From Fibrobacterota bacterium (lineage in GTDB: Bacteria; Fibrobacterota; Fibrobacteria; UBA11236): a DNA stretch of 64,000 nucleotides. The DNA is taken from the NCBI GenBank assembly GCA_947466585.1, contig CANIEU010000011.1, positions 1 to 64,000 of the forward strand. Direction: 5' to 3'. Shown in pieces: positions 50,901 to 60,000 of this stretch. A model generated the notes under the pieces. It saw only the letters and a program-made list of their open reading frames with translations. It was not told the origin of the DNA and did no database searches. A program made the translations under genes and the position numbers. Each line of letters begins with the position of its first letter. Positions within the stretch are counted from its first letter, which is position 1.

Positions 50901-51793
50901 AGCATCATGAACTGGGTGATGGTGTCGCCCGCTGCAGTGACGATGCCGAGAGAATCTCCCTTGAGCGCGGCGTTCGTCGAATTCGCCAGAAACTGAAAGT
51001 CTGGTTTGGTGACGAAAAAATCCGTGAAATCGTTGGGCGTGTTCGCGCCCAGGTAACCTAAGGTGCCTCCGTCGACCAGACGTGAGTGACCGGCGTGGAA
51101 GATCAGAAAGGCGCGATGTTTTTTGGATGAGGGGTTCGCCAACGCTTCGGCATGTGCGATCTTGAACGGATTCGTGGCTGGATCGGCGACGTCGTACTTG
51201 TCGGCGGTTTCGCTCACGAAACTCATGAGCGCCACGGCGCGTTCAACGGCGAAATCGCTGGTCTTCTGCTTGGCTTTTTTGTCTTCGAGCGCGGGATTGT
51301 AGGCCTTCATACGCTTCGAGAGACGTATGGGCACGACCAAGCTGTCATTGTTGGCGTTCGGTGCGGGGAAAATCCTGGGTTTGATCACCACGCGCCCGCC
51401 GGAGACCTTGTCGAAATAATCTTGGGCGAACTCGAAGCGCTTGGTGAGGTAATAGGCCGAACGACGCAACGAGGAGCCGTTCGGATCCAGATCGTATTTG
51501 TCTTTGTCCGACCCGAAAGTTCCCCAACCCGTGGTGCTCTTCTCGTCGCTCAACTCTTCGCTGGCAAACTCCACGTAGAGCACGAACACTTCGAGGGTGT
51601 CGGGGGTGCCGATCGCCGCGCTTTTGAACAGCTTCGCCGGGGCGGCGGCTGCGGGGATAGGTAGTGCTGCTGCACCGAGGAAGCTGACCAGGGGTAACGC
51701 CGCCCATATTGTGGTCCGGGGCGCCGACCGAAAAGGACGGGCGAGGCGAGAGAAAAAGGACGGGGAGGCGGAGGGGAAAACCGGCACGGGCAT
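47975..51793 (-). CDS. Secreted M6-like pseudopeptidase with FG-GAP repeats and sorting-like C-terminus
   Basis: 1,272 residues. Seen: signal peptide (AALPLVSFLGAAALPIPAAA, cleavage about 52); an M6 (immune inhibitor A) peptidase-like domain with LIFHAGHSR near 229-237 and GLPDLFD at 324-330. The zinc motif HExxH that should precede GLPDL is replaced by NQLAR (317-321), so catalysis is unlikely. A central region of WxDxNG/FG-GAP-like repeats (VADFDRDGSDDALL, LADLNGDHRPDIVF) and a C-terminal T9SS/FlgD-like domain (LYPSPLRGGIAKIHL, LRVYDLSGRAL, VREFDLRSLGPDVY) follow. I prefer ATG at 51793 over TTG at 51811. Function unknown; a binding role is possible. Confidence 0.78.
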   Translation of the reverse strand: MPVPVFPSASPSFFSRLARPFRSAPRTTIWAALPLVSFLGAAALPIPAAAAPAKLFKSAAIGTPDTLEVFVLYVEFASEELSDEKSTTGWGTFGSDKDKYDLDPNGSSLRRSAYYLTKRFEFAQDYFDKVSGGRVVIKPRIFPAPNANNDSLVVPIRLSKRMKAYNPALEDKKAKQKTSDFAVERAVALMSFVSETADKYDVADPATNPFKIAHAEALANPSSKKHRAFLIFHAGHSRLVDGGTLGYLGANTPNDFTDFFVTKPDFQFLANSTNAALKGDSLGIVTAAGDTITQFMMLSESASQDKINWGINGILINQLARQMGLPDLFDVVKGISSVGTFDVMDFAGYNSMQGFLPVFPSAWVRTFMGWDDPVVARPADAGNNTWSDYRLNAADQPAANRVRTVKVPINEREYLLVENRQRSAGKDSVTVWFSLPASDVDYRFTKDSSVTVAYNFLDSLFLDSLCTGTGNNPCATKTKNPRRPRGVITRASNYDAGLPGNGMLVWHVNEWFLEQILPSGAVNAWLGDTLRNQYKGLELVEADGVPSVGKEFSDPLGQPAFDYGTARDMLPHIFRKRKNPPKDTTWSATDTLSVIGSYGFANTNAWNDGRTHITLEGLLPASPALARGVSSFSGDSVFTFRDTSLTLRVHWADNNTVQRPTGSRWPVRTAAAGNPRAVNVLRDGSGRAYVISAADSGLFQTYTALGRPALASRDTVRDQAFYDSVHVLLSSGNTRPDNAALVNSMVNPGGIVLGSAVAADSLLFVLTPQGLRAVHARADSLNVAWDPDTTLTLHLRGGNDTLFSFAGKAGPMVWGGRVFALDSANNLRWWNANLSGTDGGLEALPAGNWQTLAGVVFGTGSDSSQVLVAGRTSGAGALLRMNPSAPAAPRFVALNLVWGSGFANDSNERYSVTVADFDRDGSDDALLLGSRGAALIAHVRADKAGQTLSGWPQRLPRRAALVDSFGTYYTEDASPPALADLNGDHRPDIVFTGANGVYAYDWHGAVVRGWPFRPQPHQEVGLGYSNRNYLSGAMIGSTPLALTVRGATTVLVASPDGLVYAVDSNGRAVSYSSLLANPAATQGSGKLMSDQADWPLSVGGLSLDSNRSPFVHISLARLDTGTGDLNLIAQTATGLLSVWNLGNARGALAGWLMPGGDAGRAQRLDLSALALPAVEVDREAIEEFHLYPSPLRGGIAKIHLKIGAPGTIMRLRVYDLSGRALKDQTFALNAAGLQPVREFDLRSLGPDVYSVLCEVTFAGGKKTAWQRLGVVK

Positions 51794-51859
51794 AGGCGGG
51801 ATAAGGTACAAAGCACGGGGACAGAGAGCCTTTGCGCTCCCCCTGCTATCTTTCTTTCC

Positions 51860-52480
51860 ATGAAATCAACGGTGCGGTATCATGCAGGGCGCGGACTCGT
51901 GGCGGGATGGCTGATCTTCCTCCTGCTGGCGGCTCTCGCCTATCTCACGCCCGCGCGTCTGTCTGTGATGCGTTTTGCCGGCCGCGATTACACCGCACTG
52001 ATGATGGAGCACAGCGCTCGGGAACAGGCGCTGCAGGCCTTGCAGCCGAACGGGAACACGCGTTCCTTCGCCCGCGACCAGGAGTCCGCCGTGGCGCGCG
52101 CGCGAACGGCCCTCGCCGATGCGGACATGCGCATTGTCGCATGGGCTCGTGCCAACGCGCGCATTTCACCGTTCGGCTTTTTGGGCTGGCTTTCCGATCT
52201 GTGGCCATGGTTGTTGGGGCTCGGGATCGGATTGCTGTTGTTCGGGGGCCTGATCGGCGTGCAGATCCGGGAAGCCCGGGACGCGGCGGCCGGCCGGAGT
52301 GCCTTACCCGTTGCCGAGATCCCCGCGGCATCAGGGGTTCCCGAGGTACACGAATCCGTGTCAGCTCCCATCGAACCTTCGTCCTGGAGTTGGAACGCCG
52401 CGCCCGTGGTGCGCCCTGCGCAACCCCGCCCCAAGACCCCGCCCGTCAAAAGCCCGCATGGGTTGGATGGCGAAACCTGA
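51860..52480 (+). CDS. Membrane protein of unknown function
   Basis: 206 residues. Seen: an N-terminal membrane segment (LVAGWLIFLLLAALAYL), a helical, charged periplasmic-type stretch (about 40-115), a second membrane segment (WLLGLGIGLLLFGGLIGVQI, about 117-136), and a cytoplasmic-type Pro/Ala-rich tail. No family recognised. Its TGA is followed directly by the truA ATG, suggesting coupling. ATG at 51860. Confidence 0.7.
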   Translation: MKSTVRYHAGRGLVAGWLIFLLLAALAYLTPARLSVMRFAGRDYTALMMEHSAREQALQALQPNGNTRSFARDQESAVARARTALADADMRIVAWARANARISPFGFLGWLSDLWPWLLGLGIGLLLFGGLIGVQIREARDAAAGRSALPVAEIPAASGVPEVHESVSAPIEPSSWSWNAAPVVRPAQPRPKTPPVKSPHGLDGET

Positions 52481-53230
52481 ATGCCGCGTTACCGGATCAC
52501 CATCGAATACTTCGGCGCTCCCTACGCCGGGTGGCAGTTGCAAAACGGGCCCACCACCGTGCAGGGAGAGCTGGAGCGCGCTCTGGAGACGGTCGTGCGC
52601 AGACCGGTGCGTCTGCAGGGCGCCGGTCGCACCGACTCGGGAGTGCATGCCACCGGGCAGGTCGCGCACTTCGATCTGGAAGAATCGATGGAACCCCGCC
52701 GCCTGCAGCATGCGTTGAACGCGTTGGCCGGGCCGCATATCCGCGTGCGCGGTATGGAGTGCTGCGACGACGCATTTCACGCGCGCTTCGACGCCCTCTC
52801 GCGCCGCTACCGGTACCGGATCGCCTTGCGTCCGGTGGCCTTGCTCGGCCCCATCAGTTGGCATCCGGTTTGGCCGTTCGACCCGGAGCTTTTCGGTTCC
52901 GAACTGGCGCGCGCCAAGGGCAAACGCGATTTCCTAAACTTCTCCGTGCCGCGTGACGACGGCAAATCCACCCTCTGCGACCTGCTCCGCGCCGAAACCG
53001 TGCGCGAGGGAGCGTTTCTGCATGTGCATATCGAAGCCGACCGGTTTCTGCACAAGATGGTGCGTTCGCTGATCGGTGCGGCCTTCGATGTGGCACGAGG
53101 CGCCCATGCGCCGGGCCTCATTCCGGCCATTCTCGAAAGCCGGTTCGACGGAGAGCGGTTTTGGGCCCCGCCGCAGGGATTGAGCCTCGAACGGGTGACT
53201 TATCCGGACGGATACTCCGCCGGCGATTGA
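52481..53230 (+). CDS. truA: tRNA pseudouridine synthase A
   Basis: 249-residue TruA, which makes pseudouridine at positions 38-40 of tRNA anticodon arms. Seen: YFGAPYAGWQLQ, the catalytic Asp52 in GRTDSGVHATGQVAHF, HARFDALSRRYRYRI, and HKMVRSLIGAAFDV near the C-terminus. ATG at 52481 directly after the preceding stop. Confidence 0.95.
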   Translation: MPRYRITIEYFGAPYAGWQLQNGPTTVQGELERALETVVRRPVRLQGAGRTDSGVHATGQVAHFDLEESMEPRRLQHALNALAGPHIRVRGMECCDDAFHARFDALSRRYRYRIALRPVALLGPISWHPVWPFDPELFGSELARAKGKRDFLNFSVPRDDGKSTLCDLLRAETVREGAFLHVHIEADRFLHKMVRSLIGAAFDVARGAHAPGLIPAILESRFDGERFWAPPQGLSLERVTYPDGYSAGD

Positions 53231-53293
53231 ACCGAAAATTGAGCGGAAGACAAGAACGCAACAGAACGGGCCCGCGGGCCGAAGGAAGACACC

Positions 53294-53605
53294 ATGGAGC
53301 GCAACAAAAACCTCGGCTGGACCATCTTTTTCGTGGTGCTTGGCTTGATCATCGGCGGGGTGCTCGGAGAATCGCTCGGGTATATCCTCGGCAAGTTCGG
53401 GGAAATGAGCGGTGGTGGCGCCGATAACCCCATCCGTAACTTTTTCGTGAAGGCGCTTGAAATCGACCTTGGCTACAACGGCGGCGGTTGGACGCTTGAT
53501 CTCTACATGTTCAAGGCGCGACTGGGATTCGCCTTTAAGTTCAATGTCTGCAGCCTGGTCGGCATGGGCGCGGCCCTGTACACGCTGAAATGGTGGCGGA
53601 ACTAG
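53294..53605 (+). CDS. DUF4321 small membrane protein
   Basis: 103 residues with the DUF4321 pattern: an N-terminal membrane segment (WTIFFVVLGLIIGGVLGESLGYILG) and a weaker second hydrophobic stretch near the C-terminus (FKFNVCSLVGMGAALY), separated by a short loop. Role unknown; these genes often sit near cell-envelope or gatA loci. ATG at 53294, after ATGGAGCG preceded by GAAGGAAG as ribosome site. Confidence 0.82.
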   Translation: MERNKNLGWTIFFVVLGLIIGGVLGESLGYILGKFGEMSGGGADNPIRNFFVKALEIDLGYNGGGWTLDLYMFKARLGFAFKFNVCSLVGMGAALYTLKWWRN

Positions 53606-53607
53606 TT

Positions 53608-53815
53608 GGGAGACGGTAGACGGTAGTCGGTTGAGGGTAGGGAACACCTTGGTCGCGGAATCCTCATCCCGAACCAGTTGGTCCCACCTTTCCTGAATTG
53701 CGGATTTCCGGCAAAACTTCCCTTTATTCTCTGACTTTCCGGAGCTGAAATTGGGGGGAATCCCTGCGTTTTCTGCCTACTACCTACTACCTACTACCGT
53801 CTACCTACTACCTTT
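53608..53815. repeat. Heptad array (TAGACGG / TAGTAGG words) with opposed arms
   Basis: Left arm 53610-53642 reads GAGACGG, TAGACGG, TAGTCGG, TTGAGGG; right arm 53772-53812 on the minus strand reads TAGTAGG, TAGACGG, TAGTAGG, TAGTAGG, TAGTAGG. Bases 53615-53627 are perfectly complementary to 53793-53805 (13 bp). Same word family as 47855-47977. It occupies most of the gap between the DUF4321 gene and gatA, including about 130 bases of unique loop sequence in which I see no gene. Confidence 0.75.
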
Positions 53816-53821
53816 CCCCCC

Positions 53822-55255
53822 ATGTCCACGCTATCCGAAATCGCGCGCAAGGTCCAAAAAGGTGAAATTTCAGCGGAAAAGACGGTTCAGGAGTCCCTGG
53901 ATCGCGTCGCTGCGGCACAAGGGCTGAACGCCTACATCTCGGTGCTGCCCGAATACGCGCTCGAAAAAGCGCGCGACCTCGATCGTCGCATCGCCTCCGG
54001 TGAAACCGTCGGGCCGCTGGCCGGGGTGCCCATTGCGATCAAGGACAACATCGTTGTCGCTGCTGGAAAAACCACCTGCGGCTCGCACATTCTCGAGAAC
54101 TTCGAATCGCCCTACGACGCCACCGTGATCGGACGCCTGCTGGCGGCCGGCGCCGTTCCCGTCGGCAAAACCAACCTCGACGAGTTCGCCATGGGATCCA
54201 CCTCGGAGACCAGCGCATTCGGCGCTCCCGTCAACCCGATCGACGCCGGCATCACTCCCGGCGGTTCGTCGGGCGGCTCTGCGGTGGCGGTGGCTTCGGG
54301 CACCGTGCCCGTCTCGCTCGGATCCGATACCGGCGGTTCCATCCGTCAGCCCGCGGCATGCTGCGGCATCGTCGGCATGAAGCCGACCTACGGCCGCGTG
54401 TCGCGTTACGGCCTGGTGGCGTATGCATCCTCGCTCGATCAGATCGGCCCCTTCGCCCGCAACGTCGCCGATGCGGCCTTGCTGCTCAACACGCTCGCCG
54501 GTTTCGACGCGCGCGACAACACCTCCTCGACGCAGGTGATCCCCGACTTCACGTCCGCACTCGGTGGCAGCCTCAAAGGCAAGACCATCGGCATTCCTAA
54601 AGAAGCCTTCGGCGAAGGATTGGACGCCGGAGTGGAGGCTTCGGTGCGCGCAGCGCTCGCAGCCTGCGAGCGTGAGGGCGCGAAGATCGTCGAGATCCAT
54701 TTGCCCGCCCTCAAGTTCGCCGTGGCGGCCTACTACGTGATCGCCACCGCCGAAGCCTCGGCGAACCTGTCGCGCTATGACGGCGTGCGCTACACCCACC
54801 GCACCTCGAACCCCAAAAACCTGATGGAGCTTTACTCCAAAAGCCGTTCAGAGGGATTCGGCGCCGAAGTGAAGAAGCGCATTCTGCTCGGCACCTACGT
54901 GCTCTCCTCCGGTTTTTACGACGCCTACTACATGCAGGCGCAGAAGGCGCGCCGTGTGCTCACGGCCGATTTTGAAAAGGCCTTCGCGCAGTGCGACGTG
55001 ATCGCCATGCCCACCATGCCGGCGCCTCCGCCGAAGGTGGGGGACATCTTCAAAGATCCGATGGCGATTTACTTGCAAGACATTTACACCGTGGGCGTGA
55101 ACCTTGCCGGTCTGCCGGCGATCTCTTTGCCTGTGGCTTCCACCGAGGGCATGCCCGTAGGTTTGCAATTGATCGGTCGAGCCTTCGGTGAGACTGAACT
55201 GTTCGGCATCGCTGCAGGCGCGGAACGTTCCGCAGCCGGGATGGGCGCGGGATGA
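53822..55255 (+). CDS. gatA: Glutamyl-tRNA(Gln) amidotransferase subunit A
   Basis: 477-residue amidase subunit of GatCAB, which converts Glu-tRNA-Gln (and Asp-tRNA-Asn) to the amide form using glutamine. Seen: the Ser-cisSer-Lys triad at Lys74 (AIKDN), Ser149 (GGSSGGSA) and Ser173 (SDTGGSIRQPA), and the typical EASANLSRYDGVRYTHR block. Subunits gatB and gatC are not in the window. ATG at 53822. Ends overlapping the NlpC gene by 4 bases (ATGA). Confidence 0.94.
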   Translation: MSTLSEIARKVQKGEISAEKTVQESLDRVAAAQGLNAYISVLPEYALEKARDLDRRIASGETVGPLAGVPIAIKDNIVVAAGKTTCGSHILENFESPYDATVIGRLLAAGAVPVGKTNLDEFAMGSTSETSAFGAPVNPIDAGITPGGSSGGSAVAVASGTVPVSLGSDTGGSIRQPAACCGIVGMKPTYGRVSRYGLVAYASSLDQIGPFARNVADAALLLNTLAGFDARDNTSSTQVIPDFTSALGGSLKGKTIGIPKEAFGEGLDAGVEASVRAALAACEREGAKIVEIHLPALKFAVAAYYVIATAEASANLSRYDGVRYTHRTSNPKNLMELYSKSRSEGFGAEVKKRILLGTYVLSSGFYDAYYMQAQKARRVLTADFEKAFAQCDVIAMPTMPAPPPKVGDIFKDPMAIYLQDIYTVGVNLAGLPAISLPVASTEGMPVGLQLIGRAFGETELFGIAAGAERSAAGMGAG

Positions 55256-55821
55256 TGCGGGGCGGAATGGAAAACCGTAGGACGATGCCCGCATCGCCCC
55301 TGCGGATTTTCATTATCCTCTGCGGTTTATTGTCCTTGATCGCCTGCGCCCCGCCGGGGCCGCGACCCGCATACTCCCGTGAACAAGGCACTTGGTCCTC
55401 GGCCCAACCTCCGGGCTATTCGTGGACCTCGCCCAACGATTTGGGACGCCCGAGCGGCGAAGCCTCCGATCTGCGGCGCGTGGCCGAAACCTATCTCGGC
55501 GTGCACTATCGCTGGGGCGGCGCCGACCGTAACGGCATGGATTGTTCCGGGTTCGTGCAGCGCGTGTTCGACGAAGCGCAAAGCATGCAGTTGCCGCGCA
55601 ACTCCGCGGCCATGGCGCGCTACGGAAAAAAGATCGACAAGGAAGATCTCAAGCCGGGCGATCTCGTGTTCTTCAAGCGCGTGCGTATCGACCACGTGGG
55701 CATCTATATGGGCGACGGCTATTTCATTCATTCGCAGAGCGGCATCGGCGTAACCTACACCAAGCTCGAGTCGCCGTATTTTTCGGAACACTACGCGGGC
55801 GCGAAACGCGTACTGAACTGA
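55252..55821 (+). CDS. NlpC/P60 peptidoglycan hydrolase lipoprotein
   Basis: 189-residue lipoprotein with a C-terminal NlpC/P60 cysteine peptidase domain that cuts peptidoglycan stem peptides. Seen: signal peptide with lipobox SLIAC (Cys32), LGVHYRWGGADRNGMDCSGFVQ with catalytic Cys98, and His148 and His160 (IDHVGIYMG, YFIHSQSG). ATG at 55252 overlaps the gatA stop; ATG at 55285 is an alternative that still leaves a signal peptide. Confidence 0.88.
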   Translation: MMRGGMENRRTMPASPLRIFIILCGLLSLIACAPPGPRPAYSREQGTWSSAQPPGYSWTSPNDLGRPSGEASDLRRVAETYLGVHYRWGGADRNGMDCSGFVQRVFDEAQSMQLPRNSAAMARYGKKIDKEDLKPGDLVFFKRVRIDHVGIYMGDGYFIHSQSGIGVTYTKLESPYFSEHYAGAKRVLN

Positions 55822-55824
55822 ACG

Positions 55825-55849
55825 CCGCTGTCCGCTGTCCGCTCTGTCG
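55825..55849. repeat. Heptad series CCGCTGT x3 (last degenerate)
   Basis: CCGCTGT, CCGCTGT, CCGCTCT then GTCG, in the 45 bases between the NlpC gene and pheA. No opposing arm is seen. Confidence 0.5.
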
Positions 55850-55866
55850 TACGCTATCTTTTCTCC

Positions 55867-56742
55867 ATGATCATCGCATACCAAGGCGTTCCCGGGGCAT
55901 ATAGCGAAAAGGCCGCGCGCGCCCTGTTTCCGGGTTGCGCGACGTTGCCGTGCGACACGTTCGATGCCGTGTTCGAAGCCGTCGAAAAGAAACGTGCGGC
56001 GCGCGGCGTGATCCCGGTGGAAAATTCCCTGGCGGGAAGCATTCACCAGAACTACGATCTGTTGGTGCAACATGCGTTGCGCGTTACCGCCGAAACCTAT
56101 GTGCGCGTGCAGCACGCGCTGCTCGCGCTTCCGGGTACGAAGCTCTCCGCCGTGCGCGCCGTGCGCTCGCATCCCCAGGCGCTGGCGCAATGCAGCGACT
56201 TTTTCGCCGCGCATCCGGGTATTCAGGCAGTGACTTGGTACGACACGGCGGGCGCCGCGCGCTCGCTGGTAGAAGATGCAGGTGGTTCGGCGGCCACCCT
56301 GAAAACCCTCGCCGCCATCGCCAGCGAGGCGGCCGCGGAGATCTACGGCCTGAAAATCTTGAAGCGCACGCTCCAGAACCGCGCGCACAACTACACCCGG
56401 TTTTTGGCGATCGCGCGCTCCGGCGCCCGGTTGTCGGTAGCCGAAACGTCGGCGCCGAAGGTGGCCGGTTTGAAAACAAGTCTGACATTCATTCCGGCGC
56501 GCAATCGCCCGGGCGTGTTGCACGCGGTCACCGGATTGTTCGCGGCGCAGGGTATCGACCTGACCAAGGTTGAGTCGAGACCCGATCCCGAAAATCCCTT
56601 CGACTACCGGTTCTACCTCGATGCGACCGGGGGCGCGCAGGAGCCCGACCTTAAAAAAGTGTTGGTCGAGCTGAAAAAATTCACGCGTGATTTGAGGGTG
56701 CTCGGGAGTTATCCCTTGGCGGCTCTGCCCCGGACTCGCTAG
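55867..56742 (+). CDS. pheA: Prephenate dehydratase with ACT domain
   Basis: 291-residue prephenate dehydratase (phenylalanine synthesis) with a C-terminal regulatory ACT domain. Seen: AYQGVPGAYSEKAA at the N-terminus, VIPVENSLAGSI, SHPQALAQC, and the catalytic-loop motif NYTRFLAI (normally N-TRF) near 178; then LTFIPARNRPGVLHAVTGLFAAQGIDLTKVESRP in the ACT domain, the phenylalanine-binding feedback site. ATG at 55867. No chorismate mutase domain. Confidence 0.93.
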   Translation: MIIAYQGVPGAYSEKAARALFPGCATLPCDTFDAVFEAVEKKRAARGVIPVENSLAGSIHQNYDLLVQHALRVTAETYVRVQHALLALPGTKLSAVRAVRSHPQALAQCSDFFAAHPGIQAVTWYDTAGAARSLVEDAGGSAATLKTLAAIASEAAAEIYGLKILKRTLQNRAHNYTRFLAIARSGARLSVAETSAPKVAGLKTSLTFIPARNRPGVLHAVTGLFAAQGIDLTKVESRPDPENPFDYRFYLDATGGAQEPDLKKVLVELKKFTRDLRVLGSYPLAALPRTR

Positions 56743-57022
56743 TCGGTGGCCTGACAACGGGTTATACCTTATTGTAGTTTAATTTAAAAAAACGTTCGTT
56801 TAATACAATTAAAGGACGTTCCGTCCCCGATTCTGGTAGGTAAATACCCCAGATTGCTCAAATAAAACCCGGAATCCAGTTAAATATTCCAACTTCGCTG
56901 TTGCAACTGGCAATACATTAACGGGGCGCACCCTGTTTAAAATCAGAAATTCCCGGCGTTTCGGTCTCTTCGGAGTTTCGGAACCCGGGGCGGTGACCGT
57001 ATCATTGTTCTAGGGAGATCTC
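56743..57022 (+). other. 280-base AT-rich leader of the giant secreted protein gene
   Basis: No gene seen. Strongly AT-rich compared with flanks, with runs such as TTTAATTTAAAAAAACG, and a good ribosome site AGGGAGATCTC directly before the ATG. Probably contains the promoter and a long leader; no defined riboswitch recognised. Confidence 0.5.
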
Positions 57023-60000
57023 ATGAAAAAACTCGCATTATTCATCACCCTGATGTTGGCCTTCGCGATTTCCGCGAATGCTGCCGTCACCTCCGTCACC
57101 TGGAACTCGGTGAACGGCGGTACCAATGCCACGCGCGCCTTTACGGTGAACGCTGGAGCGCCGATCACGAACATCACCGCGACCACGACGGGCGCGGCCT
57201 TGACGGCGAACCCCGGCGGTTGCGGCATTACGCCGACCCTGCCTGCAGGTTTGACCTGGACGCAGACGAGCACGACGGTCTGTACCATCGCGGGTACCCC
57301 GACGGCCCCGTCGCCGACCAAGTCATACTTCATCAACTTCCGCTCTACCGGAAGCCCCACCGACTCGCTGTCGTTCATTACGCTGACGGTCGGTCCCATT
57401 ACGAATCTCTCGTACCCGCGTCATTCGGCGCGCCTCGTTAAAAACATGGCGATCTCGTCCATCACCCCCACCATCACCGGAACGCCGACTGCGTACACGA
57501 TCGCGGGTACGGGCGTCACCGATGCAGCCACCTTCAATACGGCCACCGGCCTGACCTTCAACACCAGCACCGGCAGCATCTCCGGTACGCCCAACACCAA
57601 CCTCGCCCTCACCAAGTTCATCATCAACGCGAACGACGGCACCTTTAACCTCGCCGGCGGCACGGTCGGTTTGGTCGACAGCATCAGCCTCCAGATCGTT
57701 GACGGGGTCGATTACTCCTCGTGGGCGTACTTCAAGAATATCGTAGTGACGCCGACTGGCTTGGGCGGCGATGTGGTCAATTACCCCTTGCTCGTCAAAC
57801 TGACCTCGAGCAATTTCAACTTCACTCAATCGCTTTCGACCATCGGTACTCTAACCGGTTCCGCCATCGCCGGCGGCGGTGGTGCCGATCTGCGCTTCAC
57901 CGCTGCGGACGGACAGACCCCCCTCGCCTACCAGATCGAGCGTTGGGATTCCGCCGGACAGGTTGCGGAGATCTGGGTGAACGTGCCCACCGTTGCGAAC
58001 GGTTCGAACACAACCGTCAAGATGTTCTGGGGTAAGACCGGTCAGACGACTACCTCCAGCGGTTCGAGCACCTTCCAGACTGCCGATAACGTGCAGGCCG
58101 TGTGGCACATGAACGCGAACGGCGCGGGCGACGAAATCGATGCGACCTCGAACGGATTCCTGGCCACTGCAGCTGGAACTGCTCCTACGAACAACGCGAC
58201 ATCTCTCATCGGCCTTGGCCGCACCTTTGGCGGCGCGGGTTTCTTCAAGCTGAGCACCCCGAGCACCGTCAGCAGCATTCTGAACTTTCCCCAGGGCGGT
58301 CAGTACACCATTTCAAGCTGGGTAAATGCGAACACGACGCCGACCACGGCGCGCGTAATCGTGCACAAGTCCGATCAGGCCTACTCCCTAAACATCAGCA
58401 GCAATAACCCCAACGGATTAACGTCGGGTCAACAATTCGAGGGCACGGAATTCACCGTGGTTCCGAACGCAACCGGTGCGGCGAACTTGAGCAGCTTTTG
58501 GGCGCATACCTTTTCGCCCGTCACCTACTCGGTTTGGTCCAACGCGGTGCTCGTTCAGAACTATGGCGCCCGCAAACTTTATGTCAACGGTGCGCTGGCC
58601 GCCTATTCCGCTTCCCAGCCGTCGAGCTTCCTCAATGACCGTCAGGGCGCGAGCGCACGTACCACCAACTACGACGTCACGATCGGTGCCCAGTCCGGCA
58701 CGGCTACCGGCAACGCTCCCGGTGGCGGAACCTACACGCGATTCTTCACTGGTGGAATGGATGAAATCTCCATGCACAACATCGCCCGTGACTCGGACTG
58801 GGTGAAGCTGAACTTCCAGACCCAGTGCTCCGCTGGTCTGCCCGCGAGCTGCCCGTTTTCACCCGTTGCCTACGGCGCGATCACCGCAGCAGGTGCTCCG
58901 GTTGGCCTCACCTATGGGAACAACCCGGTCACCTACAAGCAGGGCCTCGTCATCGCGAGCAATGCACCTTCCACTACAAGCGGTGTGCCCACCTCGTATT
59001 CGATCGCTCCGAGCCTGAGCACCAATACCGGCCTGACCTTCAATACGGCCACCGGTGTGATCTCGGGTACCCCGACCTTGCTGTCGGGTGCGGTGAATTA
59101 CCTCATCACCGCCACCAACGGCAGCGGTTCGGATACGGAAACGGTCACGATCACCGTGGTGCTGCCGACCAAACCCACCCACAGCTACACCGGCAGCCCC
59201 TATGCGCTGACCTCCACGCGCAGCGCTGGCACCATCACCCCCTCGAACTCGGGTGATATTGCCACTGCATGTTCGGCCACGCCGGCCTTGCCGACGGGTC
59301 TCTCGCTGAGCAGCGCCTGTGCCATTACGGGTACGCCGACCGTTAGCGCGGCATCCGCCGCTTACTCGATTCGTTCGAGCAACCCGGGCGGTGCCGATAC
59401 GGCTGCGATCACCATCGCGGTTTCGGATACCTTGCCGACCATCACCACGCAACCCACGGCCAAGAATGCCGTGTTGGGTGCTTCCACCGTCAGCTTCATC
59501 GTGGGCGCGACCCGCGGCGGCGCGGCGACGGTGAATTACAAATGGGTGCGCACCAAGAGCGGTGCCGCCGGCGGCGCGGTCGATACGCTCCGCACCGCAT
59601 TGGCGCGCTCCGCGCTCGCCGATACGCTGACGTTGCCGGCCGATTCGGTCAACACCGCGAACGACAGCTCGGCGTACAAGGTTCTGGTTTCGAACTCCGC
59701 CGGTTCGGTCGCGAGCAACTCCGTGTTGCTGCGCATCATTCCGACCGTGTCGTACTCGCCGGCAACCTTGGTGATCGGCAAGACGGCCACCACCATCACC
59801 CCGACCACCACGGCTTCGATCACGGGTTGCACGTCCTCCCCGACGTTGCCCGCCGGTCTGACGATCGCCGCGACCACTTGCGTGATCAGTGGCACCCCGA
59901 CCGTCGGTTGGGTTCCCACCAACTACAGCATCACCCCCGTCGGCCCCGGCGGCACGGGCACGGCCTTCGTACTGAACCTCATGGTTCAAAACCTGCCGAC

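Noticed and set aside
8405-55849. Junction arrays as CRISPR
   Set aside because: Words are 7-8 nt, contiguous, without spacers, and no cas genes are present.
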